NCBI GenBank assembly: GCA_006503535.1
Contig: QYRS01000006.1
Location: 2,356,001 to 2,420,000 of the forward strand
Length of the DNA stretch: 64,000 nucleotides
Reading direction: 5' to 3'
Source of the DNA: Arthrinium phaeospermum
Lineage: Eukaryota; Ascomycota; Sordariomycetes; Amphisphaeriales; Apiosporaceae
Shown here: positions 53,593 to 64,000 of the stretch, piece after piece
Layout: every line of letters starts with the position of its first letter
How positions within the stretch are numbered: the first letter of the stretch is position 1
The notes under the pieces: generated by a model
Told to the model about the DNA's origin: nothing
Seen by the model: only the letters and a program-made list of their open reading frames with translations
Databases searched by the model: none
Translations under genes and position numbers: made by a program

Positions 53593-56500
53593 GGCGAAAT
53601 CGAACGGATGAAGCGACACATATAGGGGTGTTGGTCTCCACGAGGGAGAGCTGGGGTGTCGTAAACGAGAGTGGGAGGGTTCAACGAAAAATGAAAATTC
53701 AAAGGGAGATGGTGGGCAACGGGTGAGATTTGACAAGGAAAGAAAGGCAGGCACTTAAGCTCTTGCCCCCCAATCGGTCGTACAGAAGGTTAGACAGGAA
53801 AGCAAGAGCGCGCGTCAAGGAGGGTCATGTATACAAGCAGCTGTCGGCAAGGATGGGGATGGGAACATGGCCGGGGCCGTTCAGCAACTCGGGTAGTACC
53901 ACTCCCAAACAGCTGGCAGCTGGCGTACACAAGGGTAGGCATATCCAGATGGTGCAAGGCGGAATGGCGACACACGGGGGAAAGCAGTAACGAACCTGAG
54001 AGAATCTTGAGTCGTGGTGTTGTAGGCGCCATGATAATGACAGTGCAGCCAATGCCTGGCCAAGCAGCTGATGGGGTTTCGAGGGTTCGGATCGAGGGCG
54101 ATATTGGTAAAAAGCCCCTGTCGCTATATCACGACGGCGATGCTGTCGGAAAATGTAGACAGGCTGATGCTGAGATGTAACCCAGTACTTCCGTCGAAAG
54201 TAGTGTTTGTGGAGGCCACAGGTCACGACCGTCAGGCGCGGAAGTGAGCGACGCCTTGTCGATGGGCTGTCTGTCTCACGGTAATTGCCCAGAAGCGAAT
54301 ACTTCGGTTTTCTTCGCGTCTCTTCGTACCAGCAACCCAGTATGCACCTATCCTTCTTCTTCTTCGTCGTCCTCGAAACTCTCTTTTTTCCTATAAACAC
54401 TCTCGTTTATTTTCGCAAGCGGGAGCTGAAGGGAAGTCCCAGAAGCTACCAGATCCAGTCGAGCTAAGAGAAGCGGGAGCTGCTGCAGGTCGGGGAGGAT
54501 TGGATAGACTTTGGACGTTTCGGCGAAGCAGGTTACAGGGCCATTCGGAGGAGCGAGTAGGTGCGTCTGTTGCTGGAATGCAGGAGATTGGTGACGGTTG
54601 GATGAGATGAGACGAATCTTCTTCGCTCGCGAGTAGGGAGGGTACAGAGATGCGGTGGCTAGCTTTAGGTAGATCAAACCAAAAAAGGCCCGGATGGATG
54701 TGCTGTTGTACCTAACTTCCCACCCCCAATGCAGGTGCAACACGATGCAGAAGCGAGAGTTGGAAAGAGAAAGTGTAACGAGTGTAAATGGGTTTAGGAA
54801 ACACAAGAACCAAGACCACACGAAGCCACGCGCATACAAAGGTTGAGTCCAGGGTTTGGTCTCTTTCTTTGACAGACAGTGGGTTGAGAAGAAGAAGAGA
54901 GTGTGTCGGTTGGTTTCAACTGGGGGGGTGGAATGAAGTAAGTGGTCGTGGTAAGTAGGCGTAGGTGGTGTAGGCCCGACCTTGTTGGTTTACTAGTCTT
55001 GGACTGCTGCTGGGCAGGGCAGTCTGGCAGTAGTAGTTTTGACAGCAGCCCCGGAGCCTGGGTCCTCCAAAAGATGCCTGCTGCGGGCGCTCGAGTGTCT
55101 GGCTGGCCTGCTTTTTGCAACTTGCGAGGAGCCCAGGGTGAGGGTGGGTAAAATCAGGTAAGCTGGCTGGTTGAGTCGGGTCGGCGTCTCCTCCAAAGAA
55201 GCGGGTCTTATTAGACGTTGATGAACAGGGCACTAGCAGCCTACAGCAGGACCAGGGTTCGCGACTGTCCGTCTACCTACAAGAGGTACCAAGAGACTTG
55301 GGCAGACAAGATGATACAAAGACACGCACTTGGACTCCTCCGGACAGAGCAGGCGCATTAGACAGGCCGGCGAACAAGAAAACTACGAGTCTGCGCTTTA
55401 GACGGATGCGACTATAATTAAGAAGGCGAACGTGAGGTGAGGTGAGGTTCGTGGAACCTGCAGTCGCCGATAGAAAACCAAAGACCGGGAGATGCCTAGA
55501 TCAGCGATAGGTGCAGCGATGGGGTGGGGGAGCAAAGCCGTGTGCGCATGTGTGTGTATGGTAAATACGTAGGTCAGAGTCAAGGGGGCGCAGCAGAATA
55601 TACTAGCACAGGCGGGAGACTATGGCAGGGGGCAAGAAGCAGAAGAAAGAGACGGGGAGATAAAGAGGCATGTGTGTACCAGTCAATCACTCTCTCTGAA
55701 TACATGCAGATTGGTGGCAGCCTGGCCGCCGTGGGTAGACAAGCAGAGAGACTCTTGGAAGACAGATGAACTGAGGGACGGGGCCCGGGAACGGGATCAA
55801 AGGTGTGTATTGGTTGATTGATGGGTGGGATGGAATGATTGAGATGGGAGCCGGTACAGCAAGGGGGGTATCGGGATGTACCTAGGCTGGGCGGTGGTGT
55901 AAGCCGCCTGCCTGTCTGCGGGAGGGGCGTTATTCGAGACAATGCACCGGCACCGCCTGGCTGGGAGGAGTAGGGGGGGAAATATCAATTCATGGGTACC
56001 TTTGATAGGATCAGTCCCATCCTACCCGAAATGGCTACACCTCAGTTCGGATGACGTGTGGCATGCGCTGTCTCTTTCCTCTCTCTTCGTCCCTCGCTCC
56101 CGCTTCGTAGACATGTACTTGACTACACTGTGTTTCTAGCTGCGCGATGGCAGAGAGAGCCAGAGCCGGAGAGTCTATAGTGCTATACTGTAGCGTAGCA
56201 GTATCCAATGAGCTGAGGCTGACTGGCACACGCAGGAGGTGGGAGGTAAAGGTTCTTCCATGGAAGAAAAGAGGGTTACTGTCATTGACAATCGCGATCC
56301 TGACGAAATGGCCCAAGCCTGCGATCCAGTTCAATTACCCAGAGAAGGTTAGACCCGCCCCAGCTATTTTAGTCGCCCGAAATGACCCAGGAAGTGCCAG
56401 GAAGTGCCAGGAAATCAGGCCGAAGCCAGGGCCAAGCAGATACCAGCAATTGAACCCGCGCGTGGTGAGATGCGGTACTGGAAGCAACGGAAAGCCCAGG

Positions 56501-57000
56501 TACGAGGTACCCAACCCTAAGTACCTACATGCTCAACCCACGACGCCAGCAATGAAAGCCAGCCAGGGGTCAAAAGGCTATGGGATGGACAGCGTAAGCG
56601 GCGCGGCTAAAACAAAGGCTCACTCGTCCTTGGTTTTTTAGTACCTAGGCCCAGCCCACTAATGAACCGCCCACTGTCTTGTCGTCGCCGCCGCAAAAGT
56701 CATCAAGTTTGAGCAGGAGACAAACAGTCCCTACAACTGTACTTAACCTAGAGAAACCCAGGCATAGCTACGTGGTCCTTGTTGTTGGTCGCAAATGGAG
56801 TATAGTCGATTTTGTGTTGCACTGCTAGCGATGGCTCGTCTGTTATAGCCAAGAGCTACCTACATGTATATGATAGTCCTGGCAGCGCCCTGGTACAGGT
56901 TTGCGTTTGTTTGATATTGAAGGTATGCGTACGGAAAGGGAGAAGAAGAAAAAACACGAACGACTTTAGACGGGGGCATAGGAAGAACCCGCGGATACCT
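53593..57000. other. Gene-free region upstream of the Rossmann gene (part 1)
   Basis: The first kilobases probably hold a long promoter and leader of the Rossmann-fold gene; on its sense strand 54300-55600 is strongly pyrimidine-rich. A 10-bp direct duplication (gaagtgccag twice) lies at 56391-56410. Open frames up to about 190 codons (53825-54400 minus, 56147-56641 plus) look random in composition. Confidence 0.5.
56391..56410. repeat. Direct repeat, 2 x 10 bp
   Basis: Perfect tandem copy of gaagtgccag. No function evident. Confidence 0.8.
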
Positions 57001-57677
57001 ACCTCGAAAGCCATGCATCCTTATAAGCTTTAATAACCAGGCAGCCCAGGACATATACTTGCAGTCAAGCCATGAGGAATGGGTTGCATCTTGGAGAGAA
57101 TTTCTCGGAAGGCGTTCCGTTCCAGGCCAAAACCCTTATTAGAGTTTGAACCCCTTAAGTCAACCTGCACTGCAATACGCCTATGTAAGGTCGCAAGCAC
57201 TGATCTGGCAATGAATGTCTTGATCGGATACGAGACGACTCACCATCACGGAATGTGTCCAGCAGACAGACATTGCGTGGTTTCACATGATGCTGTCAGT
57301 AACAGATCTGGGCCGTGGCTAGCCCCGGCTGCGATTCTATATTGTAACTGTTTTGCAGGTTCAGGGGATAGGGGAGCCGAGTCCGACTTGCATGCGCATG
57401 TTCATGTCGCAGGCAGTGTATATAGCATACAGTACATGTACAGTATGTCCGTTCCATGCTCGATTCATTGCTACAACCAATCCACACGTCAGACCTGTAT
57501 CAACAAGATGTCAATGTGCCTGTCTGTACTGCATGCCATATGCCGACTGTCAAAACTTGACGTGTTCAGGACAGTCTTCCCGTGAACCTACTGCCTACTA
57601 CCGGGCAAGGGACAGGACATGTGTGTTTTGCAAAGCTTTGGACGTGGCGCGATATGACCACCGGTGCCTAAGGCGCT

Positions 57678-57698
57678 GGTGGTGGTGGTGGTGGTGGT
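57678..57698. repeat. Microsatellite (GGT)7
   Basis: Seven perfect GGT units in non-coding DNA. Confidence 0.9.
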
Positions 57699-60600
57699 AG
57701 TGCCGCCGATCAACTCAAATGAACCTCCCTTGCAGTTTAACCACAGATGCAGGTGATTACAAAAGAAGAGTACTACCCCTGTGACTCGTTGGTTGACGAA
57801 TCGCTGGATTGAAGTCTGGAACAAAGTTGATCGAGTTTTTAACCGGAACATTATAGAGGGTGGAAATCTCTTACTCGTATTTCCTCATGAACACACCCAA
57901 CCCAACTCAACTGGAAATACGGAGTATGAGACCTACACATGCAAACAGTCCGGTAAGTTGCCCGCCGCAATGAGCAGCGAGCTCACCTTGCCCGCCTTGC
58001 CCCGGGTACCCGTACGAGAATCTCAATGTGGGTTCATGGTCCTGGCTGGTTGAGTGGGAGCCCGCCCGGAGACGCTGCAAGTTTCTCCAGAAGTTCATGG
58101 TCCGCTACGGGAGCTGAGAGTATCTAGCTTCACCGGATACTCAGAGCTCATCCGAAGCGAGATCATGCTCATCTCGGAGAGAGGCTGTGGTGGTGGGTGG
58201 TGGGTTGCTCAAAAAGTGGGTGGCATATGCAGAGCTGAATGGAATACCTACTGCTTCTATTACAGTGCACGGTTCTGGGGAACTGCGCTGCAAGTAAATG
58301 AGCAGGAGCCGTTGGTGACGTCTGATAAGCTTTTTCTCTACCAGGCCGGGCAGGGCATAGTCCATATCCAACTCGGGTTCGTTGGCCTGCCCTGTCAATC
58401 AATTGTCAAGATGCAGAAGGCATCGGGTGCCCATGGGCAAAGTCTATTACCTTGGCTAGTGGGCTAGTGCAAGCAGAATGCCGCCAGGAACGCATGAGCT
58501 GAGTGCTGTATTACCTGTGGTTGGTTGATCACGAAATAGCTCGAGGCAGAGGCAAGACAGTAGACAAAAGTTACCTGACCAGTCGATTTTACTTGCCATC
58601 CCAGCAGGGGTTTTTGGTGCTGTACTTGTACAAGTACCGTAGTAGGCCGATAACCAGAACCTGCCACTAAAAGTATGCCCTTGGCTGCAGCAATCGGATA
58701 GACAATCGCCAAGTTGCTTTCTACAATTGGTTATCATGAGGTCTGCATGCCAGTGGCCTTACGCTTTCCGGCGAAGTGTCGCCTCTGCAAGGAAGGCCCC
58801 TCATGTCGAGTGCATAGGAAATGTCGTGTTATGTATGCAACTACACAGACGCGTGTCTTTTACGAGACCGCCAAAATCGAAGCGCAAACCTCCGTTGTTC
58901 CCATAAGCCGTGTGAATGGGCGAGGCGTGAAGGTTGGGTTACATGGTGTGTGGGGGATTATTGCATGTATGCATGTACTTCAAATCACACCTTCGCGCGT
59001 GTGTATGCCGACGGTTGGTATTAGGGGCGAGCATTCTTCAAACTTCATTTTCCCCTCTGCTCTTTGGCAATGAAACATAGAGGTGCGAGCTCATACCTAT
59101 GGGGCCGCATGCCCAGAAGAAAATTCGAAGAAGACGAAGAAGAAGAAAATGCGACACAAAAGCACAGGCTGTGGCTCAGTCCGACACCGCCGGATTCTTG
59201 GATACTTGCTAGCCCGGCTTGCTCGGAGTCGGACAACTTAAGTAGTATGAATATTGCCGTGATTGCAGGTACAAGTGCTTATTATCGCTTGTAGAGTAGC
59301 ATCGCGCACGCACACCCGAGCAAGGCCAGCCAGCCCAGCCCAGTGAGGGTAGCAGTAGGGTGCAATATGGTGGCGTCTGAGAAGGAGGAGGGGGGGTTAA
59401 AACGGCTGCACATGGTGAAAACTTGGAAGGGGAAATTAAACAGAGGTAGGGCTCGGCTGGGATCGTGATAATGCTGTACAAAGAGAGTGCGTACGGGATA
59501 CATACCTATCAGGCGCTGGCCGGCACAGTGCTGTCGTGTATTTCCGATTGCCTGTTGCTGCGCCCGTCGGCTAGGGATCCTGTTCTTGTTGCTGATGTCG
59601 AAAGATGGGATTTCTTCAATTACTGGGCCAAAATGGTTTTATACGAGAACGCGGAACATGGCTTTCTTGCTGCCATTTTGTTCTGTCTGTTCTTTTGATC
59701 GGCCCTACTGGCGAGATGGGATCAATCGAGCCGACGGCCAGATCCATGTATACAGTAATCCGAAGTTTGAGAGATGCCATTTTGAGGAGACGACTGTCAG
59801 ACTGTATCCATCTCTAGCCAATCTCGGAAGACGCTTGTCGACTTTAACTCAGGTTGCTCCTTTCGTGCGGGTCTTCCCATGCCATGCTGGTCGTGATGAC
59901 GCAGTTAAGTGGTATCGTGAACTGGCGGCGGGCCTAAACCCGGTGCGCGAAGTAAGAGGAAAACATGCTGAGCTTCCCTGCCGATGCCACTCCTCCAGAG
60001 AATAGAGTGGGCGGTATATGAATAAGGGGAAACCCTCTGCTTCATACTCGCGAGGCCATCACCAGGGTTGACAGATGAGTTTGGAGTATCTCTACTACAT
60101 AACTGCTGCGTGCAATCAAGGTAGGTATGTACTGTACGAAATCTTGAACATGGATGCCAAGAAGTGCAGCCTAAAATATTTCCAGGATCAAGGCCAAGTC
60201 CAGCTAGCAATCCCCACAACCTCGATATCGGCCCATACGGACGGATTCAGTCGACCGTTAGTGTGGCGCCATAAGATGCACTTTTCGTTGCTGTACCAAT
60301 TGGTGATTGGCGAGGTCGGGTAAACATTCTTCTTTTTTTCTTCTGATCCTCCCTTCCTAGTAAGCCTCGAAAGGCGGAAAGATTCCCATCAAGTATCTCA
60401 TTGAATTCATGTATGATATGGGTTTGCTACCTGCAGGGCTGGCTACGTGTACCTACTCGCGATTTTTTGGACCGGAATAGATCCTTGTATCTGATCGATC
60501 TCGCCCTTCGCTAGCACACCTGGGTGGAAGCCCTTTGTGTTATTTTTAAAGTCCGTCGGTAAATGCATGTATGTAGAGCTAGCTTGAATTGTAGCTAAAG

Positions 60601-62593
60601 CCGACAAATGGCGATAAGTGATTCGAGTAAGCAGAATTGGGATTTACAGAATTCTGTCCATACAGCCGGATTTCAATCAACAGATCAATTCCCAACTGAG
60701 ACACGTGATTCTTGCGTGATAAAACCTGCCACAGTAGTTTGCTGATCGCTATACTGTCACAATACACAGCCGCAGCGCAGATCTGCCCATCATTCTAGAC
60801 CTGACTCGAACTGCCTGCCAGTGCTGCAAGAAGCAATTGTCCGGCTCCCCGGTGCGACGTGCATATTGATTGGCAAAGTCGGTATACAAACATGATATTC
60901 AATAGCTGGAGCAAAGATTGACCCAAGCTGGTTTTCCAACGAGTTTGGATATCCCTTCGCAGGGGCAGGTCCGGAGTTCGGGCATACGTAGGATTCCGTT
61001 GCCCAGACCCTTGGCGATGGATATTTCATAGCATGCAGGTACTGTACTCCGTACGTAGGTAATGAATGCCGACTGCACGAGCCATCGGTCGCACAACGAA
61101 AGAAAGGAGGTCCGATCATGATCATGATCCTGATCAACGCCGATTATCAGAGTAACATCGGGCAGATCAAGTCGAGGAAGAATTGTTTGAGAAGAGGCAT
61201 TTTTAGACAGATAGGCAGGCAGGTCCGGCAAAGGTTACCTCCAGTCCATAGTTTACTTATCCCGCTTATGCAGGGGCAGCTCTAGTCCTTGGGGAATGCA
61301 TATTTACGAAATTACCATTCTGCTTACCACCAGATCTCCATTGGCTGCCATGCTTTTTTCTCTTCCCTTTTCTCTCGCCTCGGCCTGTTCGGAACTCGCA
61401 TCCAGACCGACCGTTAGGTTACTTCAACGTTTCGAGGTAGGACAAGCAAGAACTTGTCTTTTCCACAGACCACAAACAATACACCGCTTGCTGCCTCGCC
61501 TCGGACCTCTTTGCAGAAGCAGTTCGCTATAGACCCAATTGGCTTTCTCGCCATTTAAACATTACGTCACTTTCGACATCCACGGGATGGCTCCGAGCTA
61601 GCCCACGTATCATTCTACCAAACTGGTTCTGCTTAAGTTCGGTACTGTAATCTGAAGCTGAATGTAACGCAACCTTGGCGGGTGAGAACCTCCGTGCCAA
61701 TGGATCAGGCAAAGGGCGCCAGTAACGCTCGTGCGATGTCATCCCAGTCGTATATCGACCTAGCCTGGGTACTAGTGGAATAAACACCCCTTGCCAGCTT
61801 ACCAAAGTGCATCGTCAATCGCGCCGGTGCAGGGGCGGCGGCTGAAAATCTCCGACCAGCCCTTCGCATGGCAGGCTGCGAGGCGCGTAACGAACAACGA
61901 CGCACTGAGCGGCGGTAATATGCTGACCAAGCACTGCGCAATTGCATTGTCACAATCTCCCATCTCCCCATCAGATGGATGCTGCAACCCAAGAGATGCG
62001 GTGCGGATGGTCTCAATCCCCCTAATGATACCACACCACAAACTCCGATCCAACGGCATCACCTCGGCTAGCAGAGAAGGATTGTTGGTGTCTCAGTTTC
62101 CAAGCCAAACTCGCCAGCTCGCATCGACTAACTGGATCGCTCTATCTCCGGCTCGTCAAACATCCCGTCCTCCGGCCGCACTTTTCGGGGTCTATAGTTG
62201 CTGCCGGTAATGCAGGGGGTGCTTAGATACATAGCGCCTTATACTACCTACTCCGTACCTTGTCCCGTTGGGCGTCGGCTGGACTGGGCAGAAGACCGGG
62301 CTGGGGTCGCGAGGCTTCTCTGCCCTCCCGCCCTCTGAAACGAAACTGCCGTACATGTGGCGCCACTGGATGGTGATATGGGTGGTGTCAACGCCTCTAA
62401 GCGAGCTAACGTGACGAAACCTGGGGTCGCCACGATATGGGCTTTGCAAGGCTGTCATTGGAGGTGCCAAGCTCCTGGTTTGAGGCTACTAAACGGCCCT
62501 GCATCGCCAAAGCTACCCAGATTATGCATGCCGGAAAACTTGTTTCGCGAGATCGACAAGGTAGTGTTTCTATACTTATCTCAGTCTTGGCCA

Positions 62594-62621
62594 CTATAGA
62601 GACGAGAGCGCGTCTCTATAG
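62594..62621. repeat. Perfect 11-bp inverted repeat, 6-base loop
   Basis: ctatagagacg (62594-62604) and its exact complement cgtctctatag (62611-62621) are separated by agagcg. No T run follows and no gene adjoins, so a terminator role is not supported. It could be a small element end, a cruciform or chance. Confidence 0.7.
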
Positions 62622-64000
62622 GCTGATAGGTGCGCGTCGCCACCCGCAAGGTCGATCGCTTCGGCTACCCGATCACCTTTTACTCCACATGAGGCTGATC
62701 CTTGGCAAGGCCGGCCGGTCTCTGATACTGCTCTTTTTGTGCTGTGGCTTAGCCCGCCTTCGCTTATACACAAGGGCCAATGGATGTGTAAGTGGCAATC
62801 CTCTATCACGATTCACGGCTCTGGAATAGTTCGTCCGCCCTTCTTTGACAGGTGGTATGTGCGGTGCATGCTGTTCACTCTAGACTCGAAGGGGGAACAT
62901 GATCGCGGCAAGTATCATGTAATCAGTCCAATTATACCGCTTATCCGCCCAGCGGGGAGGCTCACTTTCACTAGACCTCCCGCCGGTTTCCAAAGTTGAG
63001 TTTTCACTGGCTATACCCACCGGTCATCTCCATGCAAAAGGTGGGCGGTACTCCGTAGGCCGTAGATTCGGTCGCCAGGCAGCAAAGTTGGGCTTGCTTG
63101 GTGTAATTGGTCTTGCAAAAGAGGTCCTCAATCTCGGGTCCAGGACGAAGCGAGCGCGCTATAATTCTTATCCCCCCTGTTTGGCCATGTGGTGGTTTGA
63201 TAGGCGCGCCGTTTTTCTCCTTCACCGGAACGCGAAATACCCAGTCTGGAAAATGACGAACTTCCTCCACACTTTTCTGGATAATTCTGCTGGGCTGTCC
63301 GGTGCCTCTGCCCACCACTACGACCGACCTCTTCTGAAGCTCCCCTAACGAGGCTGCGTGTATGGCATATGGTATCATGCAGGCTGATGGGCTGCATATG
63401 CAACACCGCTGCTAATGTTATTGCCTCGGATGGCGAAGAACCTTTCATTGGTATCAGCTGCTTTGCGTGTCAAGGCCACTAGCACCGAAGACCAACGGGT
63501 GGGTGGCTATCAGACGCCGTGGACCAAACAATGGTGAGAGTCCGGGTCAAATCAAGGGCCACGCTGCAGACTGGATCGCCGCGCACACGGTACGCCAGGC
63601 AGCTTTCGCGCCATGGGCGGCAATATGTCAGTTGGGGGTAGGGTGTGCCACCGCCACGAAGAAAGACTACTGCGGCGCAGGTAGGCCTCCGTGCCAGTGG
63701 TTGGGCCTCATATGGCAAGCCATTGTAATCAATGATGGGATCTGATTTGGTATGCTAGTTTGTGATATATGGCAACCCGTGTGCCGTCAACATTAGGACA
63801 GACAGATGGGACGAGCGTTGAGCACCCAGCGGCGTTTGTCAAGGCTGAAGTTTTGAGCTGCGCGATCGTTTTCCGTGGGTTTCTAAATAAGCTGGTTGAT
63901 CGCGATATGCAACTTATGAGACCGTGGTGTTTCCCGTAGTATGTAATTGTTGGTAACATGCTGTGTGCCAAATAAAAGCTTGAGTTGGCACTTGAATGAA

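Larger units (their letters stand above)
57001..64000. other. Gene-free right end (part 2)
   Basis: Seven kilobases in which I support no gene, RNA or mobile element. Base composition is ordinary, so this is not an A+T-rich, centromere-like or RIP-bleached block. Open frames of 130-172 codons (57079-57585, 59487-60005, 61791-62210, plus strand) show mixed composition and no domain. The only structured items are a (GGT)7 tract and an 11-bp hairpin (separate entries). Confidence 0.5.

Noticed and set aside
53593..53754. Upstream extension of the Rossmann-fold protein frame
   Set aside because: It has no in-frame ATG and is Ser/Pro-rich leader translation; the ATG at 53592 opens the nucleotide-binding fold properly.
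56147..56641. 164-codon ATG frame in the right-hand gene-free region
   Set aside because: Composition is random-like, no domain, no splice partner and no recognisable family; similar frames occur on both strands throughout this region.
61799..62062. Minus-strand frame CGIIRGIETIRTASLGLQHP... that looks protein-like
   Set aside because: Overlaps an equally long plus-strand frame, has no exons attached and matches nothing I know; cannot be supported.

Overview
The window is nuclear DNA of a filamentous ascomycete (Pezizomycotina, probably a Sordariomycete). The genes have short introns (about 50-110 bases) with GT[A/G]AGT-type donors and CTAAC-like branch sites. Intergenic gaps are 0.3-3 kb and there are no operons. 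A single 5S rRNA gene lies among protein genes, as in Neurospora. The gene set is typical of that group: a NIMA kinase, a 2EXR protein, a GFA protein, a large P450 and a DASH subunit.

Left part (1-25 kb). In order: a VAP/Scs2 ER contact-site protein (-), a UBA/zinc-finger/UBX protein (+), ribosomal stalk protein P1 (-), a DUF2408/UPF0662 protein (+), a YCII-domain protein (-), an NSUN-type RNA m5C methyltransferase (-), a cytochrome P450 (+), a SAP-like membrane protein (+), a dispersed 5S rRNA gene (+), a GFA/CENP-V zinc protein (-), a 391-residue protein I do not recognise (-) and a 2EXR protein (-).

Middle part (28-44 kb). A secreted FMN-dependent alpha-hydroxy-acid oxidase-like protein (+) with a TATA box, an ankyrin/double-BTB protein (-), the mitotic kinase NIMA (+), mitochondrial glutamyl-tRNA(Gln) amidotransferase subunit A (-) with an apparent 1-base frameshift, a secreted 5'-nucleotidase-like metallophosphatase (+), and two spliceosome proteins, Prp38 and Isy1 (both -). 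The first coding exon of Isy1 is only its ATG.

Right part (45-64 kb). A doubtful small cysteine-rich ORF, a decayed MetX-like alpha/beta hydrolase, the three-exon DASH subunit HSK3 (87 residues), and a ketopantoate-reductase-like protein with a long Gly/Pro/Arg-rich tail. The last 10.4 kb holds no gene I can support.

The genes are mostly independent housekeeping loci. I see no biosynthetic cluster, CRISPR array, intact transposon or clear new multi-gene system. The strongest oddities are the start-codon-only exon of ISY1, the gatA frameshift, the compensated 5S variant, the decayed hydrolase and the long gene-free right end. Exon limits were read by eye from splice signals and reading-frame continuity, without transcripts or database searches.
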